Assembly (NCBI GenBank): GCA_963922205.1
Contig: CAWUHX010000086.1
Span: forward strand, 620,001 to 684,000
Source of the DNA: Romanomermis culicivorax
Lineage: Eukaryota; Nematoda; Enoplea; Mermithida; Mermithidae
Reading direction: 5' to 3'
DNA length: 64,000 nucleotides
Shown one piece after another: positions 22,801-30,619 of this stretch. Every line of letters begins with the position of its first letter. The first letter of the stretch is position 1. The notes beneath the pieces are model-generated. The model saw only the letters and a program-made list of their open reading frames with translations. It ran no database searches and was not told where the DNA came from. Both the position numbers and the translations under genes were made by a program.

Positions 22801-25800
22801 TAATTCATATTGAGTGTAAACAAATGTATTTCTGCGATTTTTGGGGGAAGGTGTTTCTGAACATGAGGAATTCAATGGACGGAGTCAGTTTACACGAAAA
22901 AAGTCATTTGTGTAAACGAAGGTATTTCTGCGATTTTTTGGGTTGAAGGATTCTAAACCATGAGGAATTCAATAGGTATGGTCATTTTCCAGTCTGTTTA
23001 CAATGTTTTTAAGTACTATGCAATTTACACATCTTTTACTTTTACCGGAAGTGAGAATTTGTAGCTTGAAGATGGTTTTTTATTGTTTTTTTGCCGTGAA
23101 GATGACCAAATTTAAAACTTCAATTCTTCTATGAAGGTTTTCGTGCATGGTTGAGGCCCACTAAAAAGAGGTGAACTAGTTTATTAGAAAATGCCCCGAT
23201 GGGGCAGAAAAAAGGAGAATATACTTGCTTCGATAGTTGCCATGCTACAAAAAGAAGTGGACTAGATTTTTGAGAACTTGGGTCAAAGTTGGAAGAAATT
23301 CACTTTCTTTATATTGGATTTTCATTCTTTCTCAAAAAAATTTTCCATGTCTGTGAAAAAGTATATTCTGCAGCTGAGTGCATTTTGTCCTTCCCCTGAC
23401 AACAAACACAATCAAATTTTTCTATAAGAGAATTATATGCGCATGATTTCAAATGTAAAGAAATGGTAAACCAACAGCATTCTAACTCCCGACCAATTCA
23501 AAACTCCTGCCTCTCACACTAGCTGGAAAATAGCGAGGGAGGCATATTATAGTCATTTTCAGAACTATAAAGAAACCTAGGGTGGTTGCACTAACCCAAC
23601 ATGAGGATAATCTCAACATCGGGACTAAATTAACGATCCTGAGGTTGAGCTAATCGCAATGTCCAAATTATTCTCGTCCAATGCACAAACAACACTCACT
23701 TCAGAATTAACTAATACTGAGGTTTAAGTTCGAGTTTGGGAATTGCAGAAATTTTTATATTTATTTGCTTTAGAGATAAGAAAATTATGCGAAAATTTTA
23801 GTGCAACCCGACAGCTCGAGCTGGGGATAATCCCGACATTGAGCTCGTTATGATCGGGATGACATTCAAATTATACCGGACTTGAGATCAAACTGATTCG
23901 CCTTTTTGTTCGAGATTACCTTGCGCCGGAGCTTAGACTCCTTTAGTGCAACTGGGCCTTGGTTACAGTCATGGGACACTGATCTGAAAATGGGATTCAG
24001 CCGTGCCTATATTAGGGGTGTCGCTATATTAGATATTAGGGTGTTCTCCCCGACTCTACTGGCCCTCCCATGGCAACAAAACGACTTTTTTGAAAGCAGG
24101 ACGGGAGCGACAGGGATGGGCGAAATTCTTTCCCATCTGGAAACCCGTAAAAAGCGCTCTTTCTTCAATTTCAGTTTAAATCCAAAAACTGTGAATGATT
24201 CTATTTTCTTGCATAGTTAAATAAAAGAGAATAAATTTGTTCATAGCTTGTAATCAGTAGAACTTATGGAGTGAATTTTATACGATATGTTATAATATAT
24301 AAAATGAGTGAATGAAACGTATCGGGCGCAATCGGTTCAGTCCTTAGAAGACTGTGTTGTAGCTTTTTTTTCTAAAAAAGCTGAGTGAGATTTTATGTGC
24401 CACTTTCCCACAGTTTATGTGCCACTTTCCCACACCAAATTCAGTAAAAAAGTTCAACAGGGTTGGAAGCAAACATGTGTGAGAGGGGACATGGGGGTAC
24501 AAACCTCCACAAGGGTTTTGAAACTGGAAAATTTGTTATGCAAAAAATTTTTTGGTCAACTTTTTTTGAATTTTTTGTCTCAAAAATGTCATAAAACCAA
24601 GATCCGCCCCTGTACCCTCCTAAAAATTTCAGAGATGCACATATTTGGTTGGAAAGTGTGTTGATATACTTAGCTGCAGAATATACTTTTTCACAGACCT
24701 GGAAAACTTTTTTGAGAAAGAATGAAAATCCAATATAAAGCCAGCGAATTTCTTCCAACTTTGACCCAAGTTCTCAAAAATCTAGTCCACTTCTTTTTCT
24801 AGCATGGCAACTATCGAAGCAAGTATATTCTCCTTTTTTCTGCCCCATCGGGGCATTTTCTAATAAACTAGTTTAGCTTATCTGATGCAGAATTGAATTT
24901 TCTACAAGGTGGTATATTACACTTTATTCTAGCATGCACCTATTCGGCTGCAGGGATGTCTCCAATCATAATGCAACACCTTGTATATCCGGAAATATTC
25001 ACATTAAAATCTGCATAAATGAAGTAAGTATAACCATAACTTTACAACTGACACTCATTCAAATTTCATCAAATTTTGAGTCGAAAATTTGAAATTCAAA
25101 CTATAAATTTACCAGAATGGTAAAATTTTTTTTCTGCATTGTATTTTCTATGGTTCATGACGTGTGTATAAATATTTCTCAGTATTCTGTATAATCAAGC
25201 AAATTTAGTTGTAAACACTAATGAAAAATATTTAATATCGTCTACTCACGACAGCCCATCCGGATAGCATTACATCTTTTTTCATTATCATCTTTTTACA
25301 CTGAATTCAGCAGAAATATGTACAACAATTGAAGCTTCTTAAAACGCTGGATCTCAACAATTATTAGAGCAAAAAACTAGTAAAAGATACATTTCGTTCA
25401 AAAGATGCATCGTACAGGGAGGAAGCATTTCAGACTGTTTGATGATTTTTGTGGGAAATACGAGCAAGATCTGATTTTCAGCAAACGATAGCATTTTTGA
25501 GACCAGTTACTGTATCAAATACGACTATTGGTATATCTATTCCCGAAATTTAGTATGGTTACAAATTTTGATGAAAGTTCTATCGCAAAAATGATTAGTG
25601 TTACAATATGAGATATACGATTTAAGTGGTTTATGCTTATTAATCTTATGTGGCCAAAACAGTATCAAGTATCTGATACACTATAAAAATGAAAATTCCA
25701 AACCTTACCCTCGTTCTTGAGTTTAATTTCGTAAGGATCGCATGCTTCCTAACAAAGAACCTTAGGTCATACTGTCAAAACATATTGCTCGATAGAGCCT

Positions 25801-27064
25801 CGTCTTTCTCGTCTTTATAAATTTCAACAATTTCAACGGTGATAGAGTAAAATGTCATGAAATCGGTTGTTTGAGCACATGGATTAATTATCAGAAACAA
25901 CCGAGTTCTATTAAACGTGAGTTAACACTGGCTTTTGAGATTAGGAATAGAGAATTTAAGACTATATTAACAATTATTTGGTGTAAACAGGGACCGGTCT
26001 CATCAAAGAGACTTAAGCTCCAGCTGAGCTGCAGTTTAAGCTGTAGCTTAACTTTATATGTTATACCTTTGTCGTTAAGCTGCAGCTCAGCTCATACACA
26101 CAAAACATATTGGGAAGTTAAGCTGCAGGTGAGCTGCACCTTAACGACAATGTTATAACATACAGAGTTAAGCCACAGCTCAGCTGCTAACTTTCTCAAT
26201 ATGTTTTGTGTGCATGAGTTAATCTGCAGCTAAGCTACAGCTTAACGGCAACGTTATAACATATAGAGTTAAGCTACAGCTCAGCTGGAGCTTAAGTCTC
26301 TTTGATGAAACCGGGCCCAGGCTTCACGAGGATGAAAGGGTATCGCGACTACCGGGTGCACAGAATGTAAAATCCTGAGACACAGGTGGATGTTTCTTGT
26401 TCCACTATGCGGTTTTTAGTCAGTCGACTAAACCTCAATCTTTTTTCAGTGGGCCATGGTCGCCATCGGCGGTGCCAGCTGCATGGGTCTATTTTTGTGC
26501 CTCATCGGTTGTTGGACGTGCTACATCGGCCGTTCGATCCGCAAAAGGCGCCACCGCCGCCGTCAAATGCGCGAAGACGCCCATCGGGCTCACGGCGACG
26601 AAGCCGCGACCATGTTTTCCCAATACGACGAAAAACGCACCCGCATGTTGGCCGCCAGCCGTTTATCGGCGTTCAGGCGTTCGAGCGCCGCCCCGTCCGT
26701 GCCGACGTCCAAAACGTCGACGACGCGACCGGCGAAAGCTCCAGCGAAAGCCGCTAAACCGTCGCCCGAGTCTTCGGGCCAGATGCTCAGACCGACGACG
26801 GCTTTGCCGGCAACGTCGTTGGCTAGACCGTCGACGACAGCGCCGGCGCCGAAAGACGTCAAACCGCCGCCGGCGTCGAAGATAGCGGCCACGAAATGGA
26901 TGTCGGCGACAGAACCGAAACAAAGTAAAGGGGGGTCCACTTTCGCCATCCAGTCGCCGAAAAATGCGTCCAAAGTGGGGTCGACGGTGGCCAACAAACA
27001 GTTGGCCAGCGCGCCGATCACCTTGCCGTCTGCTAAAACGTTGACCAACAGGACGAACAAATGA
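13546..27064 (+). CDS. Six-exon gene for a type I membrane protein with a thrombospondin type-1 module
   Basis: Exons 13546-13821, 16814-17062, 18344-18580, 18839-19047, 20295-20607 and 26450-27064 all have AG acceptors and GT donors and join in phase to about 632 residues. The N-terminus has a signal-peptide-like hydrophobic stretch ([14 protein letters not shown]). An unrecognised extracellular region spans exons 1-3. Exons 4-5 are cysteine-rich and end in a TSP1-like module (PWTDWSC, then a CDKKKC pair and GLTKRTR). A Thr/Pro-rich stalk leads to a membrane helix at the start of exon 6 ([15 protein letters not shown]). A basic, Ala/Pro/Ser/Thr-rich cytoplasmic tail of about 170 residues follows. 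TSP1 modules in animals act in adhesion, matrix binding and axon or cell guidance, and the same is inferred here. Splice sites are predicted by eye. The exon 3 donor is the least certain, and upstream exons cannot be excluded. Confidence 0.75.
13822..14597. other. Intron 1, 5' part
   Basis: AT-rich intron sequence before the pogo-like insertion. I see no coding potential and no clear repeat structure. Confidence 0.4.
14598..15283 (-). mobile_element. pogo/Tigger-like DNA element (non-autonomous, internally deleted)
   Basis: Flanked by TA on both sides (14596-14597 and 15284-15285). Terminal inverted repeats begin CCGTATTTATTTGAATAAAC and continue as short direct repeats of GCGGCGTTTATT. Inside, on the minus strand, is a relic of the transposase C-terminus (15126-14845). 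A TA target duplication and these termini fit the pogo branch of Tc1/mariner. At 686 bp it is far shorter than an autonomous element. Confidence 0.75.
14845..15126 (-). pseudogene. pogo/Tigger transposase C-terminal relic
   Basis: The 93-codon ORF contains [19 protein letters not shown] followed by a GLED tetrapeptide. This matches the conserved tail found after the DDE domain in Tigger/pogo transposases (a tryptophan-rich turn, then a serine-phenylalanine pair, a Cys-Gly pair and an acidic GxED). A Glu/Asp-rich stretch ends the protein. The catalytic DDE domain is missing, so the product cannot transpose the element. Confidence 0.65.
15381..16072 (+). repeat. Minisatellite-bearing interspersed repeat R1, copy A
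   Basis: This stretch is clearly similar to 21666-22260. Both begin TCATAGGTGG with a short hairpin, run through the same non-coding body (for example CCTTCGGGTTTTT and GTGGTGCTCGGTGGGGCC), and end in copies of a ~97-bp tandem unit. Copy A retains only about two units (15885-16063) against about eight in copies B and C. It has no ORF that looks real. Confidence 0.7.
16073..16813. other. Intron 1, 3' part
   Basis: AT-rich intron sequence up to the exon 2 acceptor (TTCCAG at 16808-16813). A short inverted pair CCCGGTTTATAC / GTATGAACCGGGC around 16630-16695 suggests a small MITE. Nothing else is apparent. Confidence 0.35.
16814..17062 (+). CDS. TSP1-gene exon 2
   Basis: Acceptor CAG at 16811-16813 and donor AAG|GTGAGG at 17062/17063, 83 codons, phase 0 on both sides. 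It encodes a soluble charged segment ([16 protein letters not shown], then [18 protein letters not shown]) of a fold I do not recognise. It is G+C-richer than the flanking intron. Confidence 0.75.
17066..17306. repeat. MITE-like element directly after exon 2
   Basis: GCCCAATTCAGAAGTG at 17069 recurs inverted as CACTTCTGAATTGGGC (about 17155) and CACTTCTGAATAGAGC (about 17289). Between them the motif CGCCGATTGTC and its variants repeat on both strands. The first inverted repeat starts inside the splice-donor neighbourhood of exon 2 (17063), so the insertion abuts the exon. Confidence 0.55.
17307..18343. other. Intron 2 remainder with a small inverted-repeat element
   Basis: AT-rich intron. 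Around 18088-18215, GGTTTCACCAGAGAC and an inverted GATAGTGAAACC flank short repeats of the word TAACTCGTA, suggesting a small MITE. The rest has no visible structure. It ends at the exon 3 acceptor CCTGCAG. Confidence 0.4.
18344..18580 (+). CDS. TSP1-gene exon 3
   Basis: Acceptor CAG at 18341-18343 and the best donor AAG|GTGACT at 18580/18581, 79 codons, phase 0. The frame stays open for another 28 codons to a stop at 18664, so the donor is the least certain junction in the gene. It encodes the segment [17 protein letters not shown] and a hydrophobic strand [11 protein letters not shown], probably part of one extracellular domain with exon 2. Confidence 0.65.
18839..19047 (+). CDS. TSP1-gene exon 4 (cysteine-rich)
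   Basis: Acceptor TTCAG at 18834-18838 and donor AG|GTATGT at 19047/19048, ending in phase 2. Its seven cysteines (for example [12 protein letters not shown] and CRKCQ) continue directly into the cysteine-rich start of exon 5, so both exons probably form one disulphide-rich module. Confidence 0.7.
19048..20294 (+). other. Intron 4, strongly T-rich
   Basis: The whole 1.25 kb intron has an extreme excess of T over A on the coding strand, with almost unbroken runs of pyrimidine-rich words. It creates spurious hydrophobic ORFs (Phe/Leu/Ser-rich) that should not be taken as membrane proteins. Boundaries are GTATGT and TTTTTTAG. Confidence 0.65.
20295..20607 (+). CDS. TSP1-gene exon 5 (thrombospondin type-1 module and stalk)
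   Basis: Acceptor TTTTTTAG at 20287-20294 and donor CTC|GTGAGT at 20607/20608. Residues [16 protein letters not shown] and LTKRTRKF give the tryptophan, cysteine and arginine pattern of a TSP1 repeat, with further cysteines downstream. A Thr/Pro-rich segment ([13 protein letters not shown]) follows, a likely O-glycosylated stalk before the membrane helix in exon 6. Confidence 0.75.
20608..21062. other. Intron 5, 5' part
   Basis: Intron sequence before the Tc1/mariner insertion. No feature recognised. Confidence 0.35.
21243..21520 (-). pseudogene. Tc1-like transposase C-terminal relic
   Basis: The minus-strand translation from about 21520 contains [19 protein letters not shown]. This matches the conserved SPDLNPIEN...W block that carries the last catalytic acidic residue of Tc1/mariner DDE/DDD transposases. 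A stop codon interrupts the frame about 40 residues later. The rest of the transposase is absent. Confidence 0.7.
21666..23385 (+). repeat. Minisatellite-bearing interspersed repeat R1, copy B
   Basis: It begins with the same hairpin-containing start as copy A (TCATAGGTGGCGCGACAGCG), continues through the shared body, then about eight ~97-bp tandem units (22160-22990), then a 3' block (22990-23380) shared with copy C at 28996-29360. That block contains the palindromic word GAAAATGCCCCGATGGGGC and ends near GTATATTCTGCAGCT. No coding capacity is visible. Superfamily unknown; tandem units inside a longer body recall some non-autonomous Helitron-like elements, but I see no diagnostic ends. Confidence 0.7.
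22160..22990 (+). repeat. ~97-bp minisatellite in R1 copy B
   Basis: The word GTGTAAACAAACGTATTT recurs near 22225, 22323, 22420, 22519, 22619, 22718, 22815 and 22911, a spacing of 96-100 bp. Each unit includes GGGGTTTTCGACC, GGAATTCAATG and TTTACACAAAAA...GTGTAAAC. TTTACAC and GTGTAAA are inverted 7-mers about 16 bases apart, so every unit could form a small hairpin. Confidence 0.85.
23579..23960. repeat. Small MITE inside the Tc1/mariner relic
   Basis: AGGGTGGTTGCACTAA on the left and an inverted TTAGTGCAACTGGGCCTT on the right bound a stretch with inner inverted words (GAGGATAATCTC, GGGATAATCCCGAC). A related but more degraded copy appears around 30225-30415 (TTGCACTAACATGTG ... GGGTTGCACTA). 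No ORF. Confidence 0.5.
24420..24873 (-). repeat. R1 fragment in antisense orientation
   Basis: Read on the minus strand this matches the 3' part of R1: 24873-24668 corresponds to 23174-23380 and 29140-29350, and 24660-24420 corresponds to 29600-29815. Relative to copy C it lacks about 250 bp in the middle. Together with copy B it forms a ~205-bp inverted repeat inside intron 5. Confidence 0.65.
24986..25989. other. Intron 5, AT-rich stretch
   Basis: Between the Tc1/mariner relic and the AGCT-rich MITE. I see no exon or repeat copy here. Confidence 0.35.
25990..26318. repeat. AGCT-rich palindromic MITE, full copy
   Basis: Terminal inverted repeats run from GGGACCGGTCTCATCAAAGA on the left to TCTTTGATGAAACCGGGCCC on the right. 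Inside, CAGCTCAGCT / AGCTGCAGCTTAA words and TATAACATA / CACACAAAACATATTGGG blocks recur in both orientations, so the element can fold into nested hairpins. A 5'-truncated second copy lies at 35285-35452. The element sits about 130 bp before the exon 6 acceptor. Confidence 0.75.
26450..27064 (+). CDS. TSP1-gene exon 6 (transmembrane helix and cytoplasmic tail)
   Basis: Acceptor TTTTTTCAG at 26441-26449, stop TGA at 27062-27064. It encodes [20 protein letters not shown] as the membrane helix, then a stop-transfer [12 protein letters not shown], then a long tail rich in Ala, Pro, Ser, Thr and Lys without a recognised domain. The exon is much G+C-richer than its surroundings. Confidence 0.8.
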   Translation, partial: WAMVAIGGASCMGLFLCLIGCWTCYIGRSIRKRRHRRRQMREDAHRAHGDEAATMFSQYDEKRTRMLAASRLSAFRRSSAAPSVPTSKTSTTRPAKAPAKAAKPSPESSGQMLRPTTALPATSLARPSTTAPAPKDVKPPPASKIAATKWMSATEPKQSKGGSTFAIQSPKNASKVGSTVANKQLASAPITLPSAKTLTNRTNK

Positions 27065-27344
27065 GGAGAAAAAATCAAATGATTCAGCGAAGGACTAATA
27101 ACATTTTTACCAATATTCTCTATCGAACGATACTTTCCACGATTTGTTCATTAGTTACTAATCTTGTGTGCCGTAGTTGTACCAATCCTACGGAAATTGG
27201 GGTAATAAATGGTCAAAATCGAACCTACAGAAGGATAGGTGAGAGTGAGTGCGTTTTTATGATCTTGATCAGAATGCCAATTTAAAATTAATCTGACTAG
27301 TTTTCTCATCGTGTTTTGATTAACATATATGAATTGAAGAAAAA

Positions 27345-27529
27345 CAATTTCATATTTTTAATATTTCCAGCTGAACCACGTCTAACAGGACTGAAAATTT
27401 GTGAACCTACTCAACTGACCCTTTACATTTTTTTGAGTGGAGAATCATACAATAAAAGTATTCTGTAAATAACCACTCACATTCTATTATTTTTTAATCT
27501 ACAAGCATTTTATAAAAGACGGACTGTAC
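27345..27529. repeat. MITE family R2, degraded copy
   Basis: It contains the R2 interior (GGACTGAAAATTTGTGAAC, cf. 38714 and 62110 inverted) and the R2 terminus AGCATTTTATAAAAGACGGACTGTA. The left terminus is not clear. Confidence 0.4.
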
Positions 27530-27624
27530 AGTCAACAGCTTTTAATTAAAATTAGATGTCATTGAATTTTCAAAATTCAATATCTCTATAAAAATTTCAT
27601 CAAACCTCGAGGTTGCGAAAATTA

Positions 27625-27821
27625 GCTCTGTGGTTGTAATCGTTGAAAATCACGAACTTTCGAGGATGAAATTTTCCACTCAAAAAATTGATTAAATTTA
27701 GTTGAGTAAGTTCACAGGTTTTCAGCTCTATATGATATTTGGCTGAAAATTTTAACAATTTTTAATTGTATTTGCTTTCCTCGCTTATCATTTGGAAGCA
27801 TTTCAAGAAAAACAGACTATA
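27625..27821. repeat. MITE family R2, 5'-truncated copy
   Basis: It ends with GGAAGCATTTCAAGAAAAAC followed by AGACTATA, the same terminus as the complete copy at 61967-62215, and shares TTTTCCACTCAAAAAATTG inside. The opposite terminus is missing or too diverged to see. Confidence 0.5.
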
Positions 27822-28244
27822 GTTAAGCATTTTTCCTTCGTAATTTCCATTTTTTTATGTTCATAAATCATAAAGTTTTCGGCTCAAGTATCAGAGTAAC
27901 GGTTATAGATAGAGACATGAGGTTTTTTGCCTAATATCAGCCAAATGAGCAAACATGGGAATGGCAAAGGTCATTCAGGCTCTATTCAAATGAGGCGTCA
28001 AAGACATGCAAAAAAACGGCCCTTTTTTGGGCCTCAAGTTGCCGCATTTTCCTCAACGGTTGTGCATTCCTGGACCTCGATACATTTACCCGTGCATCTA
28101 TCGAGTGTCCACTCAAAACACTTTTTAATTTTTTTAAAATATTGATTTGGTCAAATTATATGAGTGACCAAAGTTGGAGAAAATCCCCTTCGTTTGGATT
28201 AAAAACACATCATTTTTTTGGTGAAACAGATGTAGTGTAATCTG

Positions 28245-29815
28245 ATTATCGTGAGTGTAAAGAATTTCCGTGGTCTTATTGGGGAAAGGGTTTTCGACTA
28301 TTGGAAATTCAATGGATGCGGTCACTTTACACAAAAAATTATCCCGAGTGTAAACAAACATATTTTCCTTTGTTTTTTTTTGGTGGAAGGGGCGTCGACC
28401 ACAGGAAATTCAATGGACGCCATCACATTACACAAGAAATTTATCTTGGATGTAAAAAATTTTCTGGTGGAAAGAGTTTTCGACCGCGGGGAATTCAATG
28501 GATGCGGTCACTTCACACAAAAGTTATCCTGCGTTTAAAACAAAGATATTTCCGTGGTATTTTTGGGAGAAGGATTTTCAACTATTGGGAATTCAATGGA
28601 TGCGGTCACTTTACACAAAATATTATCCTGTGTGCAAACAAGCGTATTTCCGTGATTTTTTAGTGGAAGGAGTTTTCGACCGCGGGGAATTAAATTAATG
28701 CCGTTACTAAACACAAAAAATTATCCCGAATGGGAACAATCGTATTTTCATGTTTTTTGGTGGGGAGGGTTTTCGATCGCAGGGAATTCAATGAATGCAG
28801 TCACTTTACACAGAAAAATTATCGCGGGTGTGAAGCGTATTTTCGTGATTTTTCTATGGAAGGGGTTTTCGACTGCGGGGAATTCAATAGATGCGGTAAC
28901 TTTACACACAAAATGTCCTTTGTGTAAACAAAGGTATTTCTGCGATTTTTTGGGTTGAGGGTTCTTGACCATGAGGAATTCAACAGAAATGATCATTTTA
29001 CATATCTTTTACTTTTACCGAAAGTGAGAATTTGTAGTTTTAAGATTGTTTTTTAGTGTTTCTCTGATGTGAAGATGACCAAATTTAAAACTTCAATGTG
29101 CTTCTATGAGTGTTTTTATGCATGGTTGAGGTCCACCAAAAAGAGCTGGACTAGTTCGTTAGAAAATGCCCCGACGGGGCAGAAAAAAGAAGAATATACT
29201 TACTTGAATAATTGCCAAGCTAGAAAAAGGAGTGGACTAGATTTTGGGAAACTTCAGTTAAAGTTTGGAAAACCCACTTTTGTAATATTGGATTTTTATT
29301 CTTTCTCATTGAAAAATTTTTCATGTCCGTGGAAAAGTATATTCTGCAGCTGAGTGCATCAGCACACCTACCAAGCATTGATGCACATGGAGTGGGGGAG
29401 TAGATTCTTCCACTGAGACTATAGATACCCCTGGCTGTTTTCTGGAAAAAATCGATGACAAGCCCTGGACTTTTTCAAAATGTAAAAACACATGAAAAAA
29501 CAGGTTTTTTTTGACAAGAATTGATAAAAATTGAAAATTTTTTGGTAAATCTAGTTTCTGCTTTTCAACACTCCCTCTCGAAAATTCTTCCCATGCATCG
29601 CTACTTCCAACCATACATATGCAGTGCTGAAATTTGGGGGAAGCGTGGTTACAGAAGGGGTGGATCCTGCTTTTTTGAGACGAAATTCCCAAAAGTTTAC
29701 TGAAAATTGTCTTCACACAGAAAAAAAGGAAAAGACTTCCAATTTCAAAACTCTGGGGCTGTTTTGAAACCCCCTATCACCCTCGCATATGTATGCTTCC
29801 AACTGCACTGGGCTT
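28245..29815 (+). repeat. Minisatellite-bearing interspersed repeat R1, copy C
   Basis: About eight ~97-bp units (28245-28995; GTGTAAAC words near 28256, 28351, 28448, 28532, 28631, 28729, 28828 and 28920) are followed by the block shared with copy B (28996-29360) and a further 3' section (29600-29815) shared with the antisense fragment at 24420-24660. The unique 5' body of copies A and B is missing, so this copy is 5'-truncated. No credible ORF. Confidence 0.7.
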
Positions 29816-30606
29816 TTACAGATGAGGAAAACATCTGAAATTCAAAAATAAGATTGACATGAAACATTGCCTTGGAAATAAGGCATTTATATTCAACAGG
29901 CGCAATCTGTATACTTTTTGTTCATTGTGACATACAATTCAATGCAGAGGTTGATCAAGAAGAACTATAATACATTTGGATTTAATGGCATGAAACAAAG
30001 CAAGTTTGCATATCACATAAACGGTGATAGAAATCAGTAATTAATGAATAGTGTTTCATATGTGGGTGGATACGATTTTGTTTCAGGTAAAATCAAACAT
30101 GCATCCATTTAGAGAAATAAATTTGGCGACGATAATTGTGTCAAAGTAGCACGTGCATGGCTGAATCAAAGACTTTTTAAATGCGTTTTTGTATGCTTTA
30201 TCTTGTTGCCCTGTTTGAGGTAGTGGGAAATGACTGTGACCAGTAGATATTATCCACTAGAGGTTTAACCTCGAGCTCAAAGATAATTTCGAACAGAAAA
30301 ATAACCACCTCAGTTTCAGTAGTTGCACTAACATGTGAATGAAATCAAGTGTTTGCTATAATCTCGATGTGTTCAGGATTATCCCCATCTCGAGCTTTTG
30401 GGTTGCACTACTTAATTTTTTTTATTTCTAGACTGGAATTCCTGAACGTTGGCTTACACCTTAGTATTACCTAATAAAGCATTTAGTACACACACAAAGG
30501 AAAAACGAAAACAACGTATTCATAGTACTACTTACCCTTGAGGCTAAGAGGATGGCTCTATGGTCTTTTTGATTTGTTGAGTTGATTTTCATGTTTATGT
30601 CATCAT
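29816..30606. other. Intergenic stretch with a degraded MITE
   Basis: Apart from the degraded copy of the 23579-type MITE around 30225-30415, I see nothing. It ends at a short tandem duplication of ATAGATTTTTCTGCTTCA (30607-30645) at the LINE 3' end. Confidence 0.4.
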
Positions 30607-30619
30607 AGATTTTTCTGCT

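Larger units (their letters stand above)
21063..24983 (-). mobile_element. Tc1/mariner relic with nested repeat insertions
   Basis: TA dinucleotides flank the unit (21061-21062 and 24984-24985). The left end CAGGGTGTTGCATAATGATT and the right end (inverted, CAAGGTGTTGCATTATGATT) are similar and remain alignable for about 100 bp, down to TAGAAAATTCAATTCTGCAT in both. Next to the left end is a Tc1-type transposase relic. The interior is far too long (3.9 kb) because other repeats have inserted: R1 copy B, a small MITE at 23579-23960 and an antisense R1 fragment. Confidence 0.7.

Noticed and set aside
22160-22990. CRISPR-like array
   Set aside because: Units are ~97 bp and tandem without unique spacers, in a eukaryotic intron; it is a minisatellite.
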